A program made the translations under genes and the position numbers. This document shows positions 9,406 through 18,875 of a DNA stretch of 64,000 nucleotides, in pieces (position 1 is the stretch's first letter; every line of letters begins with the position of its first letter). The notes under the pieces were generated by a model. That model was given only the letters and a program-made list of their open reading frames with translations. It was not told the DNA's origin and ran no database searches. Origin of the DNA: Sphingomonas sp. Root720 (lineage in GTDB: Bacteria; Pseudomonadota; Alphaproteobacteria; Sphingomonadales; Sphingomonadaceae); contig NZ_LMID01000010.1 of assembly GCF_001428605.1 (NCBI RefSeq), positions 1-64,000 on the forward strand. The letters are read 5' to 3'.

Positions 9406-9672
9406 ATGGGAAGCTTTCTTGCCGGCGGCGCGATCGTGAGCGCCAACGATATGGACGCACTGCTCGATCTCGGCTTCGCCTATTCGACGGGGTCGAAAGG
9501 CTATCCCGTCGATTTCGTCACCGCTCACAAGTGGTTCAACCTCGCAGCTCTGGCTGGCTCGCCCCAGGCACAACATTGCCGCGCCGATATCGCAGACCAG
9601 ATGTCGTCGCGCGACATCGCCGAGGCGCAACGCCGGGCGCGCACCTGGCTCGCCGGGCACGCCGCCCACTGA
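9406..9672 (+). CDS. Sel1-like repeat (TPR-type) small protein
   Basis: 88 residues. The core LGFAYSTGSKGYPVDFVTAHKW followed by FNLAALAGSPQAQ is a Sel1-like alpha-helical repeat, a TPR relative used for protein contacts. The C-terminus is helical and basic (DIAEAQRRARTWLAGHAA). Short one-repeat proteins of this type are common as stand-alone genes in sphingomonads; the partner is unknown. No signal peptide or membrane helix is seen, so it is probably cytoplasmic. The start is preceded by AAAGGGGTTAAAGG. Confidence 0.75.
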   Translation: MGSFLAGGAIVSANDMDALLDLGFAYSTGSKGYPVDFVTAHKWFNLAALAGSPQAQHCRADIADQMSSRDIAEAQRRARTWLAGHAAH

Positions 9673-9742
9673 TCGATCGATCGATCGGATGCGCGAGGTT
9701 CGCGCGTGCGTAACGGCAGCGCTGGGCGATCGCCCGAGCAGC

Positions 9743-9985
9743 CTAGATCACGTCCTCTTCGGCTACGACCGGGCGGCTTTCACGGGTGCCGCGAACCCGG
9801 CTTTCGGGCTTGTCCGGTTCGGACAGCAGCATGACATGGTCGTCATGCACCTCGACCAGCGTCCCGACGAAGGGAAACCCCTCCAGGCTTCCTGTCACGC
9901 GATAGCTCACCAGATCGCCCACTTTGAAGGTTGCCGCGTCGAAGTTGAACTCGAACGGACAACTCCCATCACCCATATTCTGCAT
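9743..9985 (-). CDS. Conserved hypothetical protein, 80 residues
   Basis: An acidic soluble protein starting MQNMGDGSCPFEFNFDAATF, then KVGDLVSYRVTGSLEGFPFVGTLVEVHDDHVMLLSEPD. The middle resembles a small beta-barrel (SH3/KOW-like) by its alternating pattern, but I cannot name a family. Start 9985 is chosen for its strong AGGAGAG Shine-Dalgarno sequence; the frame is open further upstream but has no ribosome site. It is divergent from the gamma-glutamyltransferase gene at 10125, so the 139-bp gap probably holds both promoters. Confidence 0.6.
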   Translation of the reverse strand: MQNMGDGSCPFEFNFDAATFKVGDLVSYRVTGSLEGFPFVGTLVEVHDDHVMLLSEPDKPESRVRGTRESRPVVAEEDVI

Positions 9986-10124
9986 TGCCGTCTCTCCTCG
10001 CGCCGATCGTAGGGGAAATGACGGCCGTGCATCAAGCGCCGCAACCTCCTCGCTTTCCAAGCGGACAGGGCGCCGATACAACCCGTTCCATCACGTCGAC
10101 CGCCCTCCATAAAGGACAGCGACC

Positions 10125-11930
10125 ATGGACCGCAGAAGCTTCCTTGCCACCCTTCCCGCCGCCGCCATCGCCGCACCGGCCTTCGCCGAAGCGGCCGTCC
10201 TCCCTCCCCGCTGGACGACTGGTGCCGATCGCTTCGAACGCTCCGATCTGCACGGTGGAGACCGCCCGGTCGGCGCGAGCTTCGCCTCGCGAACCGCCGC
10301 TTACGGCCTGTCGGGCGCCGCCGGCACCGCGCACCCGCTCGCCACGCTCGCCGGCATCGAAATCCTCAAGAAGGGCGGCTCGGCCGTCGACGCGGCGATC
10401 GCGATCAATGCCTGCCTCGGCTTTCTCGAGCCCACCTCCTGCGGCATAGGCGGCGACTGCTATGCGATGCTCTGGGATCCGAAGGCCGGTAAGGTCATGG
10501 GCCTCGCGGGCTCCGGCGCCTCGCCGCGCGGCCTCAGCCTGGAAACCGTCCGTTCGCGCGCGAAGGGCGGCGCCTTGCCGCCGCTCGGCGCGGTCACCGT
10601 CTCGGTGCCGGGCGCGGTCGACGCCTGGGGCATGCTCCACGAACGCTATGGCAAACTCAAATGGGCCGAGTTGTTCGAGCCCGCGATCGATCTGGCGGAG
10701 AATGGTGCGCCGGTTCCCGACATCATCGCTTATTATATCCGCCGCAGCCTGGTGAACTTCCGCAAGCCCGGCGTCGGGATCGAGGAGGTCGACAACGCGC
10801 TGCGGACCTATGCGATCAATGGCGAGGGTCCGAAAGCCGGCGGCGTCTTCCGCAACCCCGATCTCGCCAGAACCTACCGGATCATCGCCAAAGGCGGGCG
10901 CGATGCCTATTACAGGGGGGAGATCGCCGCGACGATCGACGCCTATTTCCGCCGCATCGGCGGCTGGCTCCGCGCCGGGGACCTCGCCGCGCACAAGGGC
11001 GAATGGATCGCCCCCTACAAGACCGACTATCGCGGCGTCGGCGTCCACGCGCTCGGCGCCAACACCCAGGGCATCGCCACCCTCCAGATGCTCAACATCC
11101 TCGAGAATTTCGATCTGGAAGGTGCCGGCTTCCAGTCGCCCCTGTCGATCCACCTCCAGGCGGAAGCCAAGCGCCTCGCCTATGAGGACCGCGCCCGTTA
11201 CTATGCCGATCCGCACTTCGCGAAGGTGCCGGCCGAATGGCTCGTGTCGAAGGACTACGCGGCCCAGCGGGCAAAGCTGATCCGTCCTGACCGGATCAAC
11301 CCCGACGTCCGTCCCGGCCAGGCGCCGTCGAAGGGCGACACCACCTATTTCACCTGTGCCGACAAGGACGGGATGATGGTGTCGATGATCCAGTCCAATT
11401 TCCGGGGCATGGGATCGGGCCTCGTCGCCGACGGCCTCGGTTTCATGTTCCAGGACAGGGGCCAGCTCTTCGCGCTGCAGGACGGGCATCCGAACGTCTA
11501 CGCCCCCGGCAAGCGCCCCTTCCAGACGATCATCCCCGGCTTCGCGACGATGGGCGACCAGCCCTGGATGAGCTTCGGCGTGATGGGTGGCGACATGCAG
11601 CCGCAGGGCCAGGTGCAGATCATCCTCAACCGCCGCGACTATGGCCTGGAGATCCAGGCCGCCGGCGACAGCCCGCGTTGGCATCATGAAGGCTCGTCGC
11701 AGGCGATGGGCGAGGACTCCCCCGGCCTTCCGGCCACTGGCCTGCTTCGCCTCGAAAACGGCGTCCCCGAGAAGACTCGCGCGGCGCTCGCCGGCATGGG
11801 CTGGACGATCGGTGCCTCGGACGCCGCTTTCGGCCGCTACGAATGCATCGAACACCGCATGGACGGCAGGGACCGGGTCTACGCCGCTGCGAGTGAAATG
11901 CGGGCGGATGGGTGCGCTTTGGCTTACTGA
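10125..11930 (+). CDS. ggt: Gamma-glutamyltransferase, exported
   Basis: A 601-residue Ntn-hydrolase precursor. The N-terminus MDRRSFLATLPAAAIAAPAFA is a twin-arginine (Tat) signal. The large-subunit motifs GGSAVDAAIAINACLG and SCGIGGDCYAMLWD are clear. The self-cleavage site is before T406 in GDTTYFTCADKDG, which becomes the N-terminal nucleophile of the small subunit. After it come MIQSNFRGMGSG and the family's PFQTIIPGFATM. The enzyme hydrolyses or transfers gamma-glutamyl groups from glutathione and related compounds in the periplasm. The glycine-rich oxyanion region is present as FGVMGGDMQPQGQ. Confidence 0.93.
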   Translation: MDRRSFLATLPAAAIAAPAFAEAAVLPPRWTTGADRFERSDLHGGDRPVGASFASRTAAYGLSGAAGTAHPLATLAGIEILKKGGSAVDAAIAINACLGFLEPTSCGIGGDCYAMLWDPKAGKVMGLAGSGASPRGLSLETVRSRAKGGALPPLGAVTVSVPGAVDAWGMLHERYGKLKWAELFEPAIDLAENGAPVPDIIAYYIRRSLVNFRKPGVGIEEVDNALRTYAINGEGPKAGGVFRNPDLARTYRIIAKGGRDAYYRGEIAATIDAYFRRIGGWLRAGDLAAHKGEWIAPYKTDYRGVGVHALGANTQGIATLQMLNILENFDLEGAGFQSPLSIHLQAEAKRLAYEDRARYYADPHFAKVPAEWLVSKDYAAQRAKLIRPDRINPDVRPGQAPSKGDTTYFTCADKDGMMVSMIQSNFRGMGSGLVADGLGFMFQDRGQLFALQDGHPNVYAPGKRPFQTIIPGFATMGDQPWMSFGVMGGDMQPQGQVQIILNRRDYGLEIQAAGDSPRWHHEGSSQAMGEDSPGLPATGLLRLENGVPEKTRAALAGMGWTIGASDAAFGRYECIEHRMDGRDRVYAAASEMRADGCALAY

Positions 11931-11977
11931 TGCCAGTCACCCATCCAAATAAGCACCAATAATAATAGAAATTACGA

Positions 11978-12178
11978 TTAATATAGGGATGATAAATACG
12001 CGGTGTAATATTCTTTATTTAAAATCCATCCAACTATAATTGGGATAGAAATTATATAGAAGAAAACATATTTTAAAAAATACATTGCGAAAATAGAAAA
12101 AAATACTACCAAAATTACCTGTAATAAAATTGGTAAAATTCTATTATCTCTTGTAGCTATATCACCGATTATTGTCAT
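11978..12178 (-). CDS. Small two-helix membrane protein, possible immunity protein
   Basis: 66 residues with two hydrophobic segments (about residues 15-36 and 38-53, ILLQVILVVFFSIFAMYF and FFYIISIPIIVGWIL) and short polar ends. Composition is extremely AT-rich, roughly a quarter GC by eye, against about two-thirds in flanking genes, which points to foreign origin. A clear AAGGAAAGGGAA ribosome site precedes the ATG. The gene overlaps the 3' end of the upstream unknown gene by 17 bases. Small membrane proteins overlapping the end of a larger accessory gene are often immunity proteins; that reading is inference from layout only. Confidence 0.55.
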   Translation of the reverse strand: MTIIGDIATRDNRILPILLQVILVVFFSIFAMYFLKYVFFYIISIPIIVGWILNKEYYTAYLSSLY

Positions 12179-12941
12179 TTCCCTTTCCTTTTTTATGACG
12201 ATCGATCATATACATTTGCGCGCTAGAAGCATTAACCGGAAAACCAAGCTGATAGGCCGGCCATGATGTATAATGCTTGAGGGAATCTGTAGGAGACGTA
12301 ATCGTCGCGGTATTTAAATTACCATGTTCACTATCTTTCAAATAGACCTTCACGGCCCTACCGGATGTACCAGGAAGAAGATGTTCGTATGCCGAGGCTG
12401 AATGTGTCGAAGTGACCTTCTTCCAATTATCGCGCGAAAAATCAGGTAAGCGGCCCACCCGGGAAAACTCAGAACTCAGACCAACGGTAGCGCCGGATTT
12501 TCCTACCCCTTGGATATTGTTCAAGGCGTCGTTCGTGGCCGCTGTCATTCTATCGATGGAAGCACGGTCCGTGGGAATGGAAGCGCTCTGCTTGAAACGG
12601 TCGTAAGCATTTTTCAAACGTTGCCCATCGCTCCCCCCCTGCGCGCGGAGCATGTCATAGCCATTCCAATTCGGGTTAGGAGCTTCGGCTAGGCGGATCG
12701 GGTGATCCTTTCCCAACTGCCCTATGGTCTCAAGTTCATCGCCCTTACGATCTAGCTCATCCCAACTCATGATCCCCGCGCGGCTCTGCTCGTTGGGCAT
12801 CCGTCGACCTTCGGGCTGTGCAGCACCTCGCTCCTCGTCCAGCTAGATGACGTTCCCGTTCTCATCGACCCTGAATAACCGGGACATCTTGCCGTCCGCG
12901 CCGGGTAGCGATTTGATCTCGGCATATCGATCATAAGCCAT
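12162..12941 (-). pseudogene. Unknown protein interrupted by an in-frame amber codon (toxin-like candidate)
   Basis: Reading from ATG 12941 (GGAG upstream) gives MAYDRYAEIKSLPGADGK through 32 codons, then TAG at 12845-12843. The same frame continues with LDEERGAAQPEG for another 225 codons to TGA at 12162. The amber may be a point mutation of TGG, read through, or bypassed by restart at ATG 12800, which has GAAGG seven bases upstream. The product is hydrophilic with no signal peptide, many Ser/Asn/Asp, and ends HKKGKGNDNNR. GC content falls along the gene toward its 3' end, as in genes with exchanged C-terminal domains. No known toxin motif is recognised. Confidence 0.6.
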
Positions 12942-12990
12942 GCGAATCTCCACATTCAAAAATAGAACATAGAGTGAACAAAATCAAATC

Positions 12991-14385
12991 CTATATTGCA
13001 ACCGGAATCCGGCGGGAGCCTCTCTGCCGCCAGTAATCCCGGACGTCCCGCCGCAATTCTCCCGCGCACAGGAACAGCGCGATCACATTGGGCACGGCCA
13101 TCAGGAAAAAGCTGCTATCGATGATGTCGATCACCCGGCCGAGATCGATCACCGCCGCCGGCGGCAGCGCGACGACGTAGAGGACCTTGTAGCTCCACCG
13201 CGCCCTGGGGCCGTGCCCAAACAGATAGCCCCATGCCTGCAGGCCGTAAAAACCCCAGGCGACCAAGGTGGAATAGGCGAACAGCACCACGACGACCGCC
13301 AGCAGCCAGGGAAACCAGGAAGAGACCTGCGCGAAGGCGGCGCTCGTGATCTGGATGCCCTTCAGCCCCGCATCGTCCCACGTCCCCGCCACGACCAGCG
13401 CGAGCCCGCCCACGGCGCAGACGATCATCGTACCCAATAGCGGTTCGAACAGCGCCACCATGCCTTCCGACACCGGCTCCTCGGTCCGGGCGAGGCTGTG
13501 CGCCATCACCGCCGATCCCACCCCGGCCTCGCTGGCGAACACCGCGCGCCGCATGCCCGCGACGAAGGCGCCGACCGCCCCGCCCGCCGCGGCATCGAGG
13601 CCCCAGGCGCCATGCCAGATCCGCGCCAGCGCTGCGGGCACTTCACCCGCATGCAGGATCAGGATCGCTGAGACGCCGGCCAGATAGACCGCGACCTTGA
13701 GCGGGGTGAGCCGCTTCGACACCTCGCCCAGCCAGCGCGCGCCACCCAGGGTCACCAGCGCCACCGCGAAGGCGAGGCCGATGCCATAGGCCCAGCCATT
13801 GTTCAGGCCGGTGACGACGCTGACCTGCGCGAAGCTCTGGTTGACCTGCACCATCGGGATCGCCCCGAACAGCGCGAAGAAAGCGTAGAAGCCGCCGAGC
13901 ACCATGCCCAGCCTCGGCAATCCCTTCCGCTCCAGCACCGCCTTCAGCACATACATCGGCCCGCCATGGACATGGCCTTGCGCGTCGGTGACGCGATATT
14001 TCAGGCCCAGCGTCACCTCGGCCATCTTCACCGTCATCGCGAACCAGCCGATCGCGAACATCCACAGGATCGCCCCCGGCCCGCCCATCGTCAGCGCGAC
14101 CGCGACCCCGGCGATGTTGCCGAGCCCGATCGTCCCCGCCAGCGCGGTGGTCAGCGCCGCGAACTGGCTGACGTCACCCTTGGCCTCGCCCTCGCGCGGC
14201 TGGTTTCGGAGGATGCGGAAGGCATGGCCGACACAGCGGATATTGGGGAAACCGAGCCACAGCGTGAAGAACAGCATCGGCACGGCGAGATAGAGCACGA
14301 TCAGCTCGATCTCGACGTCGAGCAGCGGCACCTTGAAGAACACCGCGCTGGTCAGCGCATCGACGGCGCGGTTGAAACTTTCCAT
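12991..14385 (-). CDS. Alanine/glycine:cation symporter family transporter (AGCS)
   Basis: 464 residues with about ten hydrophobic segments. The AGCS signature region is seen as FAALTTALAGTIGLGNIAGV (about residues 74-93), followed by GPGAILWMFAIGWFAMTVKMAE and, further on, VFASEAGVGSAVMAHSLA. Members use a sodium or proton gradient to import alanine or glycine. The length matches the family. It is alone on its strand between the AT-rich pair and an empty 250-bp gap; no glycine-riboswitch-like leader was noticed in the upstream gap. Exact substrate and coupling ion are not readable from sequence. Confidence 0.9.
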   Translation of the reverse strand: MESFNRAVDALTSAVFFKVPLLDVEIELIVLYLAVPMLFFTLWLGFPNIRCVGHAFRILRNQPREGEAKGDVSQFAALTTALAGTIGLGNIAGVAVALTMGGPGAILWMFAIGWFAMTVKMAEVTLGLKYRVTDAQGHVHGGPMYVLKAVLERKGLPRLGMVLGGFYAFFALFGAIPMVQVNQSFAQVSVVTGLNNGWAYGIGLAFAVALVTLGGARWLGEVSKRLTPLKVAVYLAGVSAILILHAGEVPAALARIWHGAWGLDAAAGGAVGAFVAGMRRAVFASEAGVGSAVMAHSLARTEEPVSEGMVALFEPLLGTMIVCAVGGLALVVAGTWDDAGLKGIQITSAAFAQVSSWFPWLLAVVVVLFAYSTLVAWGFYGLQAWGYLFGHGPRARWSYKVLYVVALPPAAVIDLGRVIDIIDSSFFLMAVPNVIALFLCAGELRRDVRDYWRQRGSRRIPVAI

Positions 14386-14633
14386 CAGGGGAGGATGAAC
14401 GAGAGCGGGGTCGATGTCATCCGCGTCGCCCGGAGAGTTCCGCTAAAAAGTAACCCTTCGCACGTTCCGATCGTTCATGCAGCCGCCCGCTGCCATCCAC
14501 TAGAAATCATGTACCATCGCTGCGAACACGATCGCGCACAAATAGAGGCCGCAATAACAGCGGAATCGACACGGCGATCACCAGCACAAGCTGAAAGGCA
14601 ATCGGGCCCAAACGCCCCTATTCGCGATCGCTC

Positions 14634-15231
14634 CTACGTTGCAAGCCTCTTCGGCCGCTGCACCGGCAATCCGATCCGAAATGGCGCACTCGCCTCGATC
14701 AACTCCTCGAGCAGCACCTCGCCGTCTGGCCAGTCGCCCAGCCCCGACCCGGCGTTGATATGCCCGGCATGGCCGACATCGACGAAGCGGCTCCCCCACG
14801 CCCGCGCCAGCGCCTCCAGCCGATCGAACGCCGCATAGCGATCGTTGCGGCTGGCGACGAGGATCGACGGAAAGGGCAAGGACGTGCCCGGCGCCGGAGC
14901 GAAGCGGCGGACGAAGGGATGCGCGTCGACCGCGTCGACATCGGGCGGCGCCACCAGCAGCGCACCGCGAATCCGCGCCAGCCGCTCATGCGAGGCGCCG
15001 AGCGCCCACCAGGCGATCGTCAGGCAACCCAGGCTGTGCGCCACCAGCACCAGCGGCCCTTCGGTCATCGCCAGCGCCGCGTCGAGCCGTTCTGTCCAGA
15101 TGCGCCGGTCAGGTTCGGACCAGCAGCCGAGATCGACCCGGCGGCAATCGCCGCGCTTCTCCTCCCACAGGCTCTGCCAATGGTCGGGCCCCGAATTGTC
15201 GAGGCCGGGTACGACCAGGCACAGGGGATTT

Positions 15232-15242
<11 letters not shown>
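14634..15242 (-). CDS. RBBP9/YdeN family alpha/beta hydrolase
   Basis: 202 residues. The N-terminal LVVPGLDNSGPDHWQSLWE is diagnostic for the RBBP9/YdeN family. The nucleophile serine lies in LVAHSLGCLT, with a probable catalytic His in DVGHAGHIN near residue 172. These are small cytoplasmic serine hydrolases, mostly of unknown substrate. The gene overlaps the 3' end of the serine acetyltransferase gene by 11 bases, so the two are translationally linked. Confidence 0.86.
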
Positions 15243-16206
<964 letters not shown>

Positions 16207-16271
16207 CTGCCCCTCGTCTGAAAGCATGGCGACGGCTTAGACGTCTTGGCGAAAGGGAAAAGCAATTTTTC

Positions 16272-16288
16272 TCTATTAAATCGATAGA
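16272..16288. promoter_or_regulatory. AT-rich inverted repeat, candidate operator between cysE and modE-like gene
   Basis: TCTAT and ATAGA arms separated by seven bases (TAAATCG), flanked by T-rich sequence on the left and A-rich on the right, so the dyad extends imperfectly. It lies in the 153-bp gap between two divergent genes, 66 bases from the cysE start. No specific regulator can be named. Confidence 0.35.
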
Positions 16289-16301
16289 AAATATATTGGA
16301 A

Positions 16302-16323
16302 CCCATCCGCCGCGGCGGATGGG
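16302..16323. repeat. Perfect 22-bp GC-rich palindrome
   Basis: Both halves are CCCATCCGCCG and its exact reverse complement with no spacer. It would form a strong hairpin or a symmetric protein site. It sits between the AT-rich repeat and the modE-like start, within the likely 5' leader of modE if transcription begins upstream. It resembles sphingomonad intergenic hairpin elements, but no second copy was seen in this window. Confidence 0.5.
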
Positions 16324-16359
16324 ATGACGGGAGCGCAGAGGACTGCTAGGAATCGGCGG

Positions 16360-16737
16360 ATGGTTCCTCGTCTCGGCCCCCTGAAACTCAAGGCGCAGAT
16401 ATTCTGCGGCGACGAACCGGCCATGGGCCCGGGAAAGGCCGACCTGCTCGACGCGATCGACAGCGAAGGTTCGATCTCCGCCGCTGGCCGCGCGCTCGGC
16501 ATGAGCTATCGCCGCACCTGGCTATTGGTCGACAGCATGAATCGCTGCTGGGCCGAACGGCTGGTCGAGACGACGCCCGGCGGCGGCCAGGGAAGCGGCG
16601 CCCGCGTCACCCCGTTCGGCAAGCAGGTGCTCGCGGCCTATCGCGCCCTCGAACGATCGATGCTTGCTGCCGCCGACACCGACGATTTCGCATCGCTTGC
16701 CGCCCTGCTGCGGGAACGCCCCCTGCCCCCGGCCTGA
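16360..16737 (+). CDS. One-domain ModE-type winged-helix regulator (no molybdate-binding domain)
   Basis: 125 residues from ATG 16360 (TAGGA upstream; ATG 16324 is an alternative). The whole protein corresponds to the N-terminal LysR-like winged helix of ModE: LLDAIDSEGSISAAGRAL, GMSYRRTWLLVDSMNRCW, then GGGQGSGARVTPFGKQVL. E. coli ModE carries two C-terminal TOBE/MOP domains that bind molybdate; these are absent here, as in the short ModE-like (LysR substrate-less) proteins of many bacteria. It lies immediately upstream of modABC on the same strand, with a candidate operator between. It presumably controls molybdate uptake; how it senses molybdate is unclear. Confidence 0.88.
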   Translation: MVPRLGPLKLKAQIFCGDEPAMGPGKADLLDAIDSEGSISAAGRALGMSYRRTWLLVDSMNRCWAERLVETTPGGGQGSGARVTPFGKQVLAAYRALERSMLAAADTDDFASLAALLRERPLPPA

Positions 16738-16744
16738 GCGCGCT

Positions 16745-16768
16745 TGCCATATACTGCAGAATATAGCA
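16745..16768 (+). promoter_or_regulatory. Candidate ModE-type operator upstream of modA
   Basis: Arms TGCCATATAC and GAATATAGCA are separated by TGCA; eight of ten arm positions pair, and the spacer is itself palindromic. ModE operators in other bacteria are long dyads with TATAT-like half-sites, which this resembles. It lies 33 bases before the modA ATG and directly after the modE-like gene. Confidence 0.5.
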
Positions 16769-16800
16769 TGCCGCGACGATAGCCTGCGGGAGGTGATCGA

Positions 16801-17553
16801 ATGTCTGCCATCGTCCTGGCCCTTCGCTGGCTGGCCCTGCTGGGGGCGATGCTGTCCGCCCCGTTGCTGGCCGCCGAAACCCAGGTTGCGGTCGCCGCCA
16901 ATTTCTCCGAGCCCGCCAAGGCGATCGCCGCCGCCTTCGAAAGGGCGACCGGCCACAAGGCGGTCCTCGCGTTCGGCGCATCGGGCGCCTTCTATACGCA
17001 GATCAGCCACGGCGCGCCGTTCGAGGTCTTCCTGTCCGCCGACGCCGAACGGCCGACCAAGGCCGATCAGGACGGCCTGGCCGTGTCCGGCACCCGCTTC
17101 ACCTATGCTATCGGCAAGCTCGTCCTCTATTCGACCATCCCCGGCACGGTCGACGCGAGCGGCGCCGTTCTGAAGAAGGGCGGTTTCGACAAGATCGCGA
17201 TCGCCGACCCCGCGACCGCCCCCTACGGCGCGGCCGCGGTGGAGACGATGCGGAGCCTTGGCGTCTATGATCGCCTCAAGCCGAAGATCGTCACCGGCAG
17301 CTCGATCGCCCAGGCCTATCAGTTCACCTCGACCGGCGCGGCGCAGCTCGGGTTCGTCGCCCTCAGTCAGGTGATTGTCATTCCCGGCGGCTCGCGCTGG
17401 ATCGTGCCCGCGAAGCTCCACGCGCCGATCGATCAACAGGCCGTCCTGCTCAAGACGGGTGCGCAAAACCCGGCTGCAAAAGCGTTTCTCGCCTTCCTGA
17501 AGGGCCCGACCGCCCTCGCGATCATCCGGCGCTATGGCTATGCGACCCGGTAG
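16801..17553 (+). CDS. modA: Molybdate ABC transporter substrate-binding protein
   Basis: 250 residues with a signal peptide (to about residue 23, ending PLLAAET). The mature protein begins QVAVAANFSEPAKAIAAAFE, the ModA signature, then LAFGASGAFYTQISHGAPFEVFLSADAERP, whose Ser/Ala/Tyr positions line the oxyanion pocket. The C-terminal lobe ends FLAFLKGPTALAIIRRYGY. It binds molybdate (or tungstate) in the periplasm and delivers it to ModB. GGGAGGTGA precedes the ATG. modB starts three bases after its stop codon. Confidence 0.93.
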   Translation: MSAIVLALRWLALLGAMLSAPLLAAETQVAVAANFSEPAKAIAAAFERATGHKAVLAFGASGAFYTQISHGAPFEVFLSADAERPTKADQDGLAVSGTRFTYAIGKLVLYSTIPGTVDASGAVLKKGGFDKIAIADPATAPYGAAAVETMRSLGVYDRLKPKIVTGSSIAQAYQFTSTGAAQLGFVALSQVIVIPGGSRWIVPAKLHAPIDQQAVLLKTGAQNPAAKAFLAFLKGPTALAIIRRYGYATR

Positions 17554-17556
17554 CTG

Positions 17557-18222
17557 ATGGGTCTCGTCCTCGCGACGACCGCCGAACTGGCGTTCGTCAC
17601 CACCATCCTCCTGCTGTTGCTCGCCACCCCGCTGGCCTGGTGGCTGGCCCGCTCGCGCCGCTGGTGGAAGGAGGTCGTGGGAGCCGTCACCGCGCTACCG
17701 CTCGTCCTGCCGCCCACCGTGATCGGCTTCTACGTCCTGATCGCGCTCGGCCCGGCCAGCCCATTGATGGCCTTGCTGGAACCCTTCGGCATCCGCACCC
17801 TGGCCTTCACCTTCACCGGCCTCGTCATCGGCTCGCTCTTCTATTCGCTGCCCTTCGCGATCCAGCCGCTGCGCACCGCCTTCGAGGCGATCGGCGATCG
17901 CCCGCTCGAGATCGCCGCGACGATGGGCGCGAAGCCGCTCGACCGCTTCTTCACGGTGGCCCTTCCCCTCGCCCGGCGCGGCTTCCTGTCCGCGGCTATC
18001 CTGGTCTTCGCGCATACGGTGGGGGAGTTCGGCGTGGTGCTGATGATCGGCGGCAACATCCCCGGCAGGACCGAGGTGCTCTCGACCCGCATCTACCAGC
18101 TCGTCGAAAGCCTCCAGTTCGGCGAGGCGCACCGTATCGCCGCAATCCTCGTCGGCTTCTCCTTTGCGGCGCTGCTTGCCCTGCTGCTCGTCGAGCGCCG
18201 GATCGGGACGCCCCGCCCATGA
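17557..18222 (+). CDS. modB: Molybdate ABC transporter permease
   Basis: 221 residues with five or six membrane helices. The ABC permease EAA-type loop is visible as [20 protein letters not shown] (about residues 125-144), and the family-typical [14 protein letters not shown]-like stretch is [16 protein letters not shown] near residue 47. [21 protein letters not shown] near residue 155 is characteristic of ModB. It forms the channel for molybdate with ModC. Its stop codon overlaps the modC start by four bases (ATGA). Confidence 0.93.
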   Translation: MGLVLATTAELAFVTTILLLLLATPLAWWLARSRRWWKEVVGAVTALPLVLPPTVIGFYVLIALGPASPLMALLEPFGIRTLAFTFTGLVIGSLFYSLPFAIQPLRTAFEAIGDRPLEIAATMGAKPLDRFFTVALPLARRGFLSAAILVFAHTVGEFGVVLMIGGNIPGRTEVLSTRIYQLVESLQFGEAHRIAAILVGFSFAALLALLLVERRIGTPRP

Positions 18223-18854
18223 CGATCGCGGTCGCCCTCGACGGGAAGGTCGGCGGCGCCTTCCCGCTACGCGTCGCCTTCGAGGCCCCGTCGTCGGGCG
18301 TCACCGCGCTGCTTGGGCCGTCGGGCTCGGGCAAGACAAGCATCCTGCGCGCGCTCGCGGGCCTTGAACGGATCGCGGGCACGATCATCGTCGATGGAGA
18401 GATCTGGCAGGACGGAGCGACCTTCCTGCCGCCCGAACGACGGCGCATCGGCTATGTTTTCCAGGGCACGGGGCTGCTCCCGCATCTCAACGTCGCCGCG
18501 AACCTCGCTTATGCCGAACGCCGCGCCGCCGCCGGCCCCTTCTCCCGCGAAGAGATCGTCGCGCACACCGGCATCGCCTCGCTTCTCGATCGGCGGCCGG
18601 CTTCGCTCTCGGGCGGCGAGGCCCAGCGCGTGAGCATCGCTCGCGCCCTGCTCGGTCAGCCCCGCCTGTTGCTGATGGACGAACCCCTCTCCGCGCTCGA
18701 CACCGCGGCGCGTGCCGAGCTGCTCGAATGGCTGGAAGACCTGCTCGCAGGGATTGCCATCCCCGTCTTCCACGTTACCCACGACCACGCCGAGGCCGCA
18801 CGCCTCGCCACCCGCACGATCCAGATCAAGGACGGCAGATTGATCGAATCCTGA
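18219..18854 (+). CDS. modC: Molybdate ABC transporter ATP-binding protein, short form
   Basis: 211 residues. The Walker A motif is [11 protein letters not shown], the Q-loop is [13 protein letters not shown], the signature is LSGGEAQR, Walker B is [12 protein letters not shown], and the H-loop is HVTHDHAEA. Typical ModC proteins of about 350 residues continue into a C-terminal MOP/TOBE domain that binds molybdate and regulates transport. This protein stops right after the ATPase domain (KDGRLIES). So neither this subunit nor the regulator in this locus has a molybdate-binding TOBE domain. Confidence 0.92.
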   Translation: MTIAVALDGKVGGAFPLRVAFEAPSSGVTALLGPSGSGKTSILRALAGLERIAGTIIVDGEIWQDGATFLPPERRRIGYVFQGTGLLPHLNVAANLAYAERRAAAGPFSREEIVAHTGIASLLDRRPASLSGGEAQRVSIARALLGQPRLLLMDEPLSALDTAARAELLEWLEDLLAGIAIPVFHVTHDHAEAARLATRTIQIKDGRLIES

Positions 18855-18875
18855 TCCGGCGCAGGCTGCTCGCGA

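Noticed and set aside
9672-9690. GATC tandem repeat after the Sel1-like gene
   Set aside because: Four GATC units only; a simple-sequence palindrome without known function here.
10084-10106. GGAAC on the minus strand upstream of the 80-residue gene, tested as an EcfG promoter
   Set aside because: At 18-base spacing the -10 reads GTC rather than GTT and the placement is poor; not called.
10032-11855. 607-codon open frame on the minus strand opposite ggt
   Set aside because: Arg/Gly/Asp-rich shadow of a clear gamma-glutamyltransferase gene; it spans ggt and lacks any protein family pattern.
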